The notes below the pieces were generated by a model, which saw nothing but the letters and a program-made list of their open reading frames with translations, did no database searches and was not told where the DNA came from. Below are positions 1 through 5,971 of a stretch of DNA of 5,971 nt, in pieces (positions within the stretch are counted from its first letter, which is position 1; every line of letters starts with the position of its first letter). The stretch covers positions 1-5,971 of the forward strand of contig JAILPU010000096.1 in assembly GCA_024699395.1 (NCBI GenBank). Reading direction: 5' to 3'. The position numbers and the translations under genes were made by a program. Source of the DNA: Lachnospiraceae bacterium (GTDB taxonomy: Bacteria > Bacillota > Clostridia > Lachnospirales > Lachnospiraceae).

Positions 1-617
1 TCCTTGGATTTCTGAACTTCATCGTTGATTCTCTTGCATAAATCAGTTTTCCCGGTACCTGAGTTTATGAGATTACAAAACTCTTGAAGGTTTTCGGAAA
101 CATCGTTTTTCGTACCAGAAGTATTTAGTATTATTTTATAAGTCTCGTCGCCAAGTGATAAATTAGGGTTTTCGGTACAAAGATTTTCAAAACTATAATA
201 ATATTTCCCCATTTTATAGGGATCTGACGTGCAGATAAAAATGATATAGGATTTCTTGAGTTCTGAAAAATTAGCGCCTCTTTCAATGAGATTGAGATCA
301 ATCATTCCCTGATAATAACGCATTCTTTTGGGAAGTTCTTTTTTACTTGTTGTCTGCATCTCAAGATCGTATACGGTTTCTTCGGTATCGTCGAGGTATA
401 CGTCCAGGCGAACACCTCTTGATTCCGATGTGATCTCAATAGAAAATTGTTTTTGCGGTACAACTTTTTTTATCTTTTTATTGAGAATCATCTCAATAAG
501 ATCCTTTGCAATATCAGGATTGTTCGTGAGAATCTTGCAGAATAGAAAATCGTCACGGAAAGTAAGACTTTGATATTTTTTTTCTGCATCTTTGATTAAT
601 TGTTCTTTGTTAAGCAT
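1..617 (-). CDS. Rpn-family PD-(D/E)XK nuclease / putative transposase, 3' end missing
   Basis: This open frame has no stop down to base 1; 205 residues are visible and the C-terminal part lies outside the window. Residues 67-90 hold the nuclease core: Asp72 in RGVRLDVYLDD and Glu86-x-Gln88 in VYDLEMQ, matching the D...ExQ variant of the PD-(D/E)XK site. Downstream come RMRYYQGMIDL (about 98-108), SYIIFICTSDP (about 123-133) and the FENLC...LSLGDETYKIILNTSG block (about 143-166), the usual order in the Rpn family (recombination-promoting nuclease, often named PD-(D/E)XK nuclease family transposase). Known members are DNA endonucleases that promote RecA-independent recombination, and some act in phage defence. 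The ATG at 617 is preceded by AGAGGTG with 5 bases of spacing, which fixes the start. G+C is somewhat lower than in the neighbours (81 of 240 bases in 1-240 by hand count). It has its own promoter candidate and a structured leader, so it is probably a separate unit. The family call is firm; the role here is unknown. Confidence 0.9.
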   Translation of the reverse strand, partial: MLNKEQLIKDAEKKYQSLTFRDDFLFCKILTNNPDIAKDLIEMILNKKIKKVVPQKQFSIEITSESRGVRLDVYLDDTEETVYDLEMQTTSKKELPKRMRYYQGMIDLNLIERGANFSELKKSYIIFICTSDPYKMGKYYYSFENLCTENPNLSLGDETYKIILNTSGTKNDVSENLQEFCNLINSGTGKTDLCKRINDEVQKSK

Positions 618-700
618 TCTATCACCTCTCTAATTTCCCAATCAGAGAGGCTTAAAGCCTGCCCTGATTGAATCAATCAGGGCAAAAGCCCTATGCTCTC
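618..700 (-). promoter_or_regulatory. Structured 5' leader with alternative hairpins, one covering the ribosome site
   Basis: Several pairings compete in the minus-strand RNA. (a) AGGGC at 692-688 can pair with GCCCT at 683-679 across a TTTT loop. (b) A perfect 10-base stem lies at 683-661. (c) AGGCT at 660-656 can pair with AGCCT at 652-648. (d) An outer stem can form between AGAG...GGGCTT (699-686) and AAGCCTCTCT (653-644), enclosing stem b. (e) CCTCTCT at 650-644 can pair with AGAGAGG at 631-625, which is part of the Shine-Dalgarno sequence of the nuclease gene. Stems d and e use the same segment 650-644, so forming d would free the ribosome site and forming e would hide it. No run of T follows any stem on the minus strand, so this does not look like an intrinsic terminator. 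It matches no riboswitch class that I recognise. Confidence 0.5.
661..683. repeat. Perfect 10-base inverted repeat with a 3-base loop
   Basis: The arms GCCCTGATTG (661-670) and CAATCAGGGC (674-683) are exact reverse complements around AAT. It is the strongest hairpin in the window. The motif GATTG/CAATC recurs at 639-643, so the downstream copy could also pair with one arm. The repeat could be an RNA stem in the nuclease leader or a DNA palindrome bound by a protein; sequence alone does not decide. Confidence 0.8.
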
Positions 701-704
701 TTTG

Positions 705-713
705 ATTATAACA
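705..713 (-). promoter_or_regulatory. Extended -10 promoter candidate for the Rpn nuclease gene
   Basis: On the minus strand this reads TGTTATAAT: a perfect TATAAT preceded by TG one base away, the extended -10 form. The -35 position 17 bases upstream reads TTCTTC, which is poor, but extended -10 promoters often do without a good -35. It lies about 27 bases beyond the clamp gene stop. A start near 697-699 would give a leader of about 80 bases that begins just at the upstream arm of the hairpin region. This is seen by eye only; transcription has not been shown. Confidence 0.55.
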
Positions 714-739
714 TACCGTTAAATGAAGAAGAAAATACT

Positions 740-2071
740 TTATTCGGTAGCCTGGTCCTCTTCTTCGTTCCGATTGCTTATAGTAAGAATATAGATGATA
801 TTGGAGATGTTCTCACTAAGATCACCGGAAGAGATAGAAACTGGAGTTGAAGGATTTTCAACACAGATTCTTATGAGACAGTTGCCACCGGAAAGCTTGG
901 TTATAGCTGATGATAACTTGTCTCCGCTGAGGCATGTATTAATCTTATCTACGTCACCTTCGTTGGCAGATACTTTGGTATTGACCACTGTTCCGCCTTT
1001 TTTGCCAGATAAACTGCCTGTTTTGAAGAAAAAATTGATACCACCCTCGCTATCGTCCAATTTGAGAAGATTTATACTTCTTAAGAAATCATCTCTGTCA
1101 ACGACTACCTTTGATGAGTATGGAAGTTGATCCCATTTATCGATAATAGACTCATATATAGCAGGGCATTCACCTGCAAGAGCAAAGGTTGCCAGGATGT
1201 TATTTGCCTGTAAAAGCAGGTTCTGCGGTGTAAGGATTGCTGACACTACATCAGCCTCGGAGAAGAGCTTTCCTATGATACCGGTTGATGCGCCCGCAAG
1301 TGCAAAAGAGATGCTCTTTGTGGGATCATACCCTTCTTCTTTTGCCAGTGCTATCAGTGCTTCAGTATCATTGCTTACAAGCTGAATCTTTTCCATAAGT
1401 GTCTTTTTGTCAGCATCCGACAGTGCGTTACCCTTGTCCCTTAAGTAGGTAAGAGCACTAAAGGTAGTGTTCTTTTCAAGCTTTATAGGGCACCAAGCTT
1501 TAGAAGCTGCGGTACCGTCACAAGAATAAATGTAAGCCTTCTCATCTTTGAGAACTATTGCAACCCTGTCTGTGATGCCTTTAGGGTCTGCTCCCGGTGT
1601 TGCTATATAACCACCGCGGTTAAGGGTTATAAAGAAGTCCTTACCAAACTTCATTTTGCAAAGTGTGCAGTCAAAATCCGTTTTGAGAAGAGGCTCACAA
1701 TCCTCATCAGACACAACTGATAAAGGAATTACAGCTTCCTTACCCACTTTAAAGTTAACGATTTTTTCGGATATATCCCAGACTATATCGGAGTTGTACT
1801 CTTTAAGTGCTGAAATAGTTTGAACAAACTGTGAGGCTTTAAGGTTGAATGATGCTGTTTTAGGCTCTTCATCAGATACTTTACCGGATATAGTGGCTTT
1901 AAAACCGACATCTACCATTCTTCCTGTGTCAACAATGGTTAACTTGGATGCAAGACCGTCTTCGAGCTCTTTGATACCGATGTTTACACGAATCTTGTTT
2001 GTTTTGTTTGCAAAAGGGTTTACGTTTGATACCAGATTGTTAGCAACTTCGTTTGTTATTTTTATCTTCAT
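740..2071 (-). CDS. Divergent DNA sliding clamp (DnaN / Pol III beta-like)
   Basis: The 443-residue protein appears to carry the three DnaN domains in order. Domain 1 (about 1-122) starts MKIKITNEVANNLVSNV and holds ASFNLKASQFVQTISALK (73-90), like the clamp segment where a core helix follows a strand. Domain 2 (about 136-315) has RVAIVLKDEKAYIYSCDGT (169-187), comparable with the DnaN DGKLTLVATDGHR strand-turn. Domain 3 (about 320-433) is clearest: KVVVDRDDFLRSINLL (321-336), NTCLSGDKLSSAITKL (378-393), RICVENPSTPVSI (401-413) and a final strand NIIYILTIS (424-432), matching the DnaN pattern YLldaLk...dplsPvvi...yLilPvr. Typical clamps are about 370 residues; the extra length lies mainly in a helical stretch at about 205-300 and in an acidic tail, NRNEEEDQATE. 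Clamps encircle DNA and tether polymerases and other partners. The neighbouring helicase ends in a clamp-binding motif, which supports the call. An unrelated fold is possible, since the match is from pattern reading, not a search. The start is unusual; see the entry at 2072-2104. Confidence 0.7.
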   Translation of the reverse strand: MKIKITNEVANNLVSNVNPFANKTNKIRVNIGIKELEDGLASKLTIVDTGRMVDVGFKATISGKVSDEEPKTASFNLKASQFVQTISALKEYNSDIVWDISEKIVNFKVGKEAVIPLSVVSDEDCEPLLKTDFDCTLCKMKFGKDFFITLNRGGYIATPGADPKGITDRVAIVLKDEKAYIYSCDGTAASKAWCPIKLEKNTTFSALTYLRDKGNALSDADKKTLMEKIQLVSNDTEALIALAKEEGYDPTKSISFALAGASTGIIGKLFSEADVVSAILTPQNLLLQANNILATFALAGECPAIYESIIDKWDQLPYSSKVVVDRDDFLRSINLLKLDDSEGGINFFFKTGSLSGKKGGTVVNTKVSANEGDVDKINTCLSGDKLSSAITKLSGGNCLIRICVENPSTPVSISSGDLSENISNIIYILTISNRNEEEDQATE

Positions 2072-2104
2072 GTTTTTTTTGGAGCGTTTTAACGCTCTCT
2101 CCTT
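2072..2104 (-). promoter_or_regulatory. Ribosome site with a hairpin between Shine-Dalgarno and start codon
   Basis: The only good Shine-Dalgarno sequence for the clamp gene is AAGGAG at 2104-2099, 27 bases before the ATG at 2071, which is too far for normal use. Between them lies a perfect inverted repeat: GAGCGTT (2097-2091) and AACGCTC (2088-2082), followed by C, a run of eight A and C. If the stem folds, 16 bases are removed and the effective spacing falls to about 11, a workable value. The GGAG of the ribosome site (2102-2099) could instead pair with CTCC (2084-2081), which would hide it. There is no usual in-frame start codon closer to the AAGGAG, so the ATG at 2071 remains the best start. 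Folding of this kind is known at some phage T4 ribosome sites (genes 25 and 38). Confidence 0.6.
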
Positions 2105-2118
2105 TCCAATTTGTTTAA

Positions 2119-5100
2119 TTAAAATGCCATATCAAACAACGAACGTTGTCCGACTACTTCTTTTTTTCTGGGTTTTGCCTTTTTCACGGGAACTATGTTA
2201 GGTTTTTCTTTTTCTTCTTTAACCGGTTTGCTTGTAAATAAAAGATTATTAAAGATACCGGCAAAGAAGTCTTCAAAACTTTCAGTTTCCTTTATGTCAG
2301 GCATGATTGTCTTGTCGGGACTATTCTTTTCTTCTTCAATCCTGTCTTTAGCAGGTTTGGATAAGAAATCTTCAAAGGCAACTTCACCTGTATATTTCTG
2401 TTTTCCGGTCAATTCCCAGAAGTTTAAGGACTTTTTGAATGTAGAATAAGAATCATCTACGGTTTCGTTCGATGTTTGTAAAGCATCAAACATGTTTTCC
2501 AGGGTATCTCTCGAAGTCATATCCCCGGAAGATAATGCTGCGGCAAGCTCCGTTCTTGCATCAACGCCTTTTGCCATGGAAGCTAAGCCTTCAGCCGAGA
2601 AGTGTCCCTGAATAGCTGCGGTTGACACTTGTTTTTTGGCCATAATACGTAAGGCTTCAGCCTGAAGGGTTCCGTCATATGCAAGGTAATAGTTTCTGCA
2701 CTCGCATTTTTGATTAAGACGAAAGGCTCTTCTTGATGCCTGCCATATAGTGGCAAGAGAATAGCTTGTCTGATAGAAAATAAGGGTTGGATAATTATAA
2801 AACCTGCCATTGTACTTAAAACAAAAATCCAAGCCTGTTTCTACGTTCATGGGATTGGTTATGAATACCTTTATTCCCTCCGACGCTTTTTTATGGAACC
2901 ACTCTTCTCTTTTGGAAGCTTCGGGTGATGAAGACTGGATTATCTCCACAGCACCTTTCAGATTGCATCTTTCTTCAATGATCTTTTTTAATCTGTAAAC
3001 TACGTTTGTATCAGGAGACCGTGTAAAAGAGGCATAAATAAAGAGGTTTCTATTTTGCGAAATCTCCTTGTTTACTATGTCTATAAGTGCTTCCTCTTTT
3101 GGAAGAAGCATTTCGGTCTCATACTCATTGAATTCTTCAACGTTACAGACTATACTGTCTTTTCTGTAAGGGTCTTTTATGTATTTAACCCCATACGGCT
3201 TGTCCAGATAGGAAAGACCGAACTGGAGAAGGATTGATAATGCACTCATTCCAAGGTTTGTTTTGCTTTCCTGCTTAAGAATCTCAAGTACGCGCTTATA
3301 CTCATGCCCTACTTCATTGGGCACTTCAACAAGCTTAACTTCTTCATGGAATTTAGGTAAGAACTTTGACAAATCCGAAATATCCATAAAGAGACACCTG
3401 TCTATAAGCACTTCACCGAATAAGACCGGCGAAATACCGGGCATAAGTTTCGGAGGTGATAACTGCTTACCTCTGCTGAACTTATTCTTCAAAATGTCGT
3501 AATTGGCTTCATATACGGTTTCCACACAACCGTAGGTTTTGCAAAACCTCATCATTTCAGAAGACGAATACTTATACCCTTTATCAATAAGCTTTTTAGG
3601 TTCAAGCATAAAAAATAAGTTATAAAAACTGCCGGCTGTACCGTTTGAGATTGTTCCGGTTAAGCAAAGAGTAAATTTACTTGCCTTAATAAGTGCATGG
3701 GCGGCTGTTCCCTGGGCTGATTCGCCAAGATATTTGTGGCACTCGTCGAGAATACAGAAATCAAAAACACCCTTAAGATACTTTTTTATGTACCTTGCGG
3801 GTGCTACCTTTCTGGGACCGTATTCCTGAGAGACATATGACCATCCATCAACTGTTACCTGTGCGTCCTTATATGCCTTTTCATTAGCCTTTCCATTTAA
3901 TATCCAGGACGTCTTCTTCGTTTTTTTCCTATGATTTGCAAAATGCGAGACTCTCCTCCATTTGGGTAAGATTTTTTTAGAGTCGTCTGTAGTCAGAGGT
4001 TTTGCATTTGCTCCCCATAAGGGATAATCGCAATGGTAACACTTTTCATTGGTGCTACATTTTGATGCCATATCAATAGGAGAAAGAATTATAGAATCAA
4101 TCCTATCATCAAAAGAAGAGCTTTCGGGACATAATCCTTTATACCGTAATAAGAGGCCGTCACAGTTGGGACAGACAAGACCTCTTTTCATACCATAATA
4201 GGTAAGTTCATAGGGGATAAAGTTGCTTCCATGACATACAGGACATTCAGCATTCTTGCCGACGCCTTTTTTATAGTTAATTGAGTGATCGTCATGGTAA
4301 CAGTCTGCACATATATCGAGTGCAACATATCTGGATCTTATATGTGTCGGTGTAGGGGAATACATGGTATCAAGCTTACAAAAATCCTTGGAAAAGATAT
4401 AAAACTCCTTACCTTTCGGATTTTTGCGTTCTTCTCTTAAAGTAATAAGCTGTGACAGATGTCTTACTATATCCACCTTTGCGTATGGGATCTCCGACTC
4501 TATCTCTGCCTTCCACTTTTCTAAAAGATGCCCGGGAGCCATAACAGCAACCCTGTAATGAATGATATCCTTATCCATGTATGCGTCTTTTAAGGTTTTT
4601 CCGGGATTACTCTTTAACCAGTCGCCTATTTTTGCGGCTTCGATAGCGGATATAGTTTCGAGCGTCTTGCCACACCCCATGCCGTGGTTTATCACTGCAT
4701 AGTTTATGCCGTTATCACGCATGGCCAATACACCGTTTACTGTTGCAGCCTGCTGGGGAAAGAGGCTTTTTTCCATTAAGGCGAGATTATCGACGTTTGG
4801 TTTAAGAGCTGTCAAAGGAGAAAGCTCTTTATCGAGGTTATCTACAGCCTTTTTGCCGTATCTGGTGAAATAATCGTCAAGCCCGTTGATATTAAGGGGA
4901 CTGATGGGGCTATCACACATTTTGATCTCTTTTTTCCTCAGTGATTCACAAATAACGCTTTCTAAAGCATCCTCTGTAAGGCATGAGAAGTCGATTGCTA
5001 CAAGGTCGGCTATATCAACTTCTTTTCCGTGAAGCTTTAAGTTAATCTCGTTATGTGGTTCCTTTTCCTTTCTTAGGTAGGATTCTCTAACAAGACGCTT

Positions 5101-5487
5101 GTCTTCTAGGATCTTCATAAGCTGCCCGGTCCATTCCTTTTTTAAAGGCATACAATAATTAACCATAAGGAAGTCATAATAATCATCTAAAAGCATATCC
5201 TTTGTGGTTAATAAGAACTGTTTGCCTACCTTCTCCGATATAGCGAGAATATAGGTAACAGTCTCTCGTCCTATCTGTTCGGTATGAAAGAAGCACTTCC
5301 ACTCATCGTCACCGCGGGTGTCGTACTTTTTCCAGCCAAACTTTAAGACTTTACTTCCGATCATGGCCCCGACTGCCTTTATTTTTGTTTTGGAACGATG
5401 AAATGCTCCAACGATTAAGGCTTCATTATCGGTATTGGCCAAAACAAAATGACCTGATACGCTCAGGTCTCCGATTGTGAGATGCAT
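2119..5487 (-). CDS. SNF2-like superfamily 2 helicase with cysteine-rich insert and C-terminal clamp-binding motif
   Basis: The 1122-residue protein has the superfamily 2 ATPase motifs in SNF2 style: a Q-like LFPQQAATVNGVL (242-254); Walker A HGMGCGKT (268-275, Lys274); motif Ia VAVMAPGHLLEKW (313-325); motif II DECH (581-584); motif III LTGT followed by N (609-615); LFIYASFTR (815-823); VFITNPMNVETGLDF (874-888); and motif VI QASRRAFRLNQ (916-926) followed by a YDGTLQAEAL segment (937-946), like the SNF2 gTiEe element. Such enzymes use ATP to translocate on duplex DNA and remodel bound proteins. About 250 residues separate motifs Ia and II; they hold Cys pairs 393/396, 415/418, 439/442 and 483/486 plus Cys453 and Cys477, likely zinc sites. 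The first 240 residues resemble nothing I recognise. Residues 1040-1113 are charged and low in complexity and lead to QRSLFDMAF. The ATG at 5487 follows AAGGA with 7 bases of spacing. The upstream stop is 15 bases away and the clamp gene follows after 47, so an operon is likely. No nuclease or methylase domain was seen. Confidence 0.88.
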   Translation of the reverse strand: MHLTIGDLSVSGHFVLANTDNEALIVGAFHRSKTKIKAVGAMIGSKVLKFGWKKYDTRGDDEWKCFFHTEQIGRETVTYILAISEKVGKQFLLTTKDMLLDDYYDFLMVNYCMPLKKEWTGQLMKILEDKRLVRESYLRKEKEPHNEINLKLHGKEVDIADLVAIDFSCLTEDALESVICESLRKKEIKMCDSPISPLNINGLDDYFTRYGKKAVDNLDKELSPLTALKPNVDNLALMEKSLFPQQAATVNGVLAMRDNGINYAVINHGMGCGKTLETISAIEAAKIGDWLKSNPGKTLKDAYMDKDIIHYRVAVMAPGHLLEKWKAEIESEIPYAKVDIVRHLSQLITLREERKNPKGKEFYIFSKDFCKLDTMYSPTPTHIRSRYVALDICADCYHDDHSINYKKGVGKNAECPVCHGSNFIPYELTYYGMKRGLVCPNCDGLLLRYKGLCPESSSFDDRIDSIILSPIDMASKCSTNEKCYHCDYPLWGANAKPLTTDDSKKILPKWRRVSHFANHRKKTKKTSWILNGKANEKAYKDAQVTVDGWSYVSQEYGPRKVAPARYIKKYLKGVFDFCILDECHKYLGESAQGTAAHALIKASKFTLCLTGTISNGTAGSFYNLFFMLEPKKLIDKGYKYSSSEMMRFCKTYGCVETVYEANYDILKNKFSRGKQLSPPKLMPGISPVLFGEVLIDRCLFMDISDLSKFLPKFHEEVKLVEVPNEVGHEYKRVLEILKQESKTNLGMSALSILLQFGLSYLDKPYGVKYIKDPYRKDSIVCNVEEFNEYETEMLLPKEEALIDIVNKEISQNRNLFIYASFTRSPDTNVVYRLKKIIEERCNLKGAVEIIQSSSPEASKREEWFHKKASEGIKVFITNPMNVETGLDFCFKYNGRFYNYPTLIFYQTSYSLATIWQASRRAFRLNQKCECRNYYLAYDGTLQAEALRIMAKKQVSTAAIQGHFSAEGLASMAKGVDARTELAAALSSGDMTSRDTLENMFDALQTSNETVDDSYSTFKKSLNFWELTGKQKYTGEVAFEDFLSKPAKDRIEEEKNSPDKTIMPDIKETESFEDFFAGIFNNLLFTSKPVKEEKEKPNIVPVKKAKPRKKEVVGQRSLFDMAF
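2131..2148 (-). other. Clamp-binding peptide (QRSLFD) at the helicase C terminus
   Basis: Codons at 2148-2131 encode QRSLFD, residues 1114-1119 of 1122. The bacterial beta-clamp binding pentapeptide has the consensus Q-L-(S/D)-L-F; this one fits at Q, S, L and F, with Arg in the variable second position. It lies at the extreme C terminus after a Lys/Glu/Pro-rich linker, the usual place for such motifs in clamp partners. The next gene in the block encodes a clamp-like protein, which makes a chance match less likely. Confidence 0.7.
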
Positions 5488-5502
5488 AGCTGTTTCCTTT
5501 CT

Positions 5503-5971
5503 TTAAAGCAAAGTTAGATTTCCGTTGGCTTCAAGTATCCTTAACTCAACGGATGTCGATGTTGTTACAGAGACTGTATTTGTTCCATTCCCTTCAGAAT
5601 CTTCTTCCGTCGTACGGATATTATTCTGTTCGATGATCTTAGCCACGCCTCTCATCATGTGAAGATCATCACTTTCGACTGAACCGACTGTTCCATCAGT
5701 AAAGCCGGACGTCACAAGCAGATACTTGGAATCCTGCTTGGGACTTATCGGTGGTCTTAAAAGCTGTCCCGTACAATACCTCTTCTGACTGACGTTTAAG
5801 TCAAATGCCTGTAACATCTCATCAAGCATGTGCCCGTTTAGTCTGTCATAGATTACGTTTTCCTTATATTCCCTTGTAGTAAAGTTGATTACTTCACTGG
5901 AATCTGACGGGAAAATCTCAATATCTTCTGTGGGTTTATCCGGGATTTCAGAAATATTACTGAGCCATTTA
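5503..5971 (-). CDS. Hypothetical protein, 5' end missing
   Basis: The frame is open from the right window edge to the TAA at 5505-5503, giving 155 visible residues. I do not recognise the protein. Visible parts are an acidic stretch near the edge (KPTEDIEIFPSDSSEV), then EYKENVIYDRLNGHMLDEMLQAFDL, a segment SKYLLVTSGFTDGTVGSVES, a short helix-like DLHMMRGVAKIIEQNNI, and a Ser/Thr/Asn/Glu-rich stretch ending in SVELRILEANGNLTLL. There is no signal peptide, membrane segment or cysteine motif in this part. An ATG at 5829 lies inside the frame but has no ribosome site, and the frame stays open for 47 codons before it, so the true start is probably outside the window. The stop is 15 bases from the helicase ATG, and the helicase ribosome site lies in that gap. 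This suggests co-transcription and a role in the same process. Confidence 0.75.
   Translation of the reverse strand, partial: KWLSNISEIPDKPTEDIEIFPSDSSEVINFTTREYKENVIYDRLNGHMLDEMLQAFDLNVSQKRYCTGQLLRPPISPKQDSKYLLVTSGFTDGTVGSVESDDLHMMRGVAKIIEQNNIRTTEEDSEGNGTNTVSVTTSTSVELRILEANGNLTLL

Noticed and set aside
1..617. An insertion sequence, suggested by the common name transposase for this family.
   Set aside because: Rpn proteins lack a DDE transposase core, and no terminal inverted repeats or target duplications are visible around the gene; the left side is outside the window.
661..683. The 10-base hairpin as a terminator for the clamp gene.
   Set aside because: No T run follows it on the minus strand, and it lies downstream of a better promoter candidate. 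On the plus strand it is followed by AAAA.
2073..2097. Inverted repeat next to a run of eight T/A, as an intrinsic terminator.
   Set aside because: On the minus strand the stem is followed by A, not T. On the plus strand the T run comes before the stem. Neither direction gives stem then T run, and the site lies inside an apparent operon.
328..3502. Several plus-strand open frames of 60-118 codons (for example 328-573, 795-1130, 1845-2201, 2195-2449).
   Set aside because: All lie mostly or wholly opposite the long minus-strand genes, have compositions typical of antisense reading of coding sequence, and lack supporting gene order.
4786..4815. Minus-strand TTGACA, 18 bases, GATAAT inside the helicase gene, as an internal promoter.
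   Set aside because: It is a near-consensus match, but it lies in coding sequence of an AT-rich region just before the Walker A codons, and no start codon and ribosome site downstream would give a sensible product. Chance is the simpler explanation.
2119..5487. The helicase as the motor of a restriction or known defence system.
   Set aside because: No nuclease, methylase, phospholipase D or specificity domain is seen in it, and the neighbours do not match the partner genes of DISARM, type I or III restriction, or similar systems.
5503..5829. A complete 108-residue gene starting at the ATG at 5829.
   Set aside because: The ATG has no Shine-Dalgarno sequence and the frame is open for 47 more codons up to the window edge, so a truncated longer gene is more likely.

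Overview
The window carries four genes, all on the minus strand, so it reads right to left. From 5971 down to 740 it holds a tightly spaced block: the 3' end of an unrecognised gene (5503-5971), a 1122-residue SNF2-like helicase with a cysteine-rich insert (2119-5487), and a 443-residue protein that I read as a divergent DNA sliding clamp of the DnaN (Pol III beta) type (740-2071). The gaps are 15 and 47 bases, which suggests one operon. After a 122-base spacer with its own promoter candidate and a highly structured leader comes the first 205 codons of an Rpn-family PD-(D/E)XK nuclease (1-617). This gene runs off the left edge.

The sequence suggests an AT-rich Firmicute, most likely Lachnospiraceae (Butyrivibrio and relatives). 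The support is strong AGGAG or GAGGTG ribosome sites, roughly 35-40% G+C in hand-counted stretches, and an Rpn protein of the type common in that family. A private clamp, a private helicase and an Rpn nuclease side by side look like the backbone of a plasmid, integrative element or large phage rather than a chromosome core. The element type is inference: no integrase, relaxase, capsid or partition gene lies in the window.

The most interesting point is a functional link readable from the protein ends. The helicase ends in a charged, probably disordered tail whose last nine residues are QRSLFDMAF, which contains a good match to the bacterial clamp-binding pentapeptide (Q-x-S/D-L-F). The next gene encodes the clamp-like protein. 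The simplest reading is a helicase tethered to an element-encoded clamp, perhaps to remodel DNA or protein-DNA complexes at the element's own replication fork.

Both non-trivial intergenic gaps hold RNA structure. A hairpin lies between the Shine-Dalgarno sequence and the start codon of the clamp gene. A set of mutually exclusive hairpins, one of which would cover the Shine-Dalgarno sequence, precedes the nuclease gene. No gene-free stretch exceeds 300 bases, and no rRNA, tRNA, CRISPR array, insertion sequence ends or iterons were seen.
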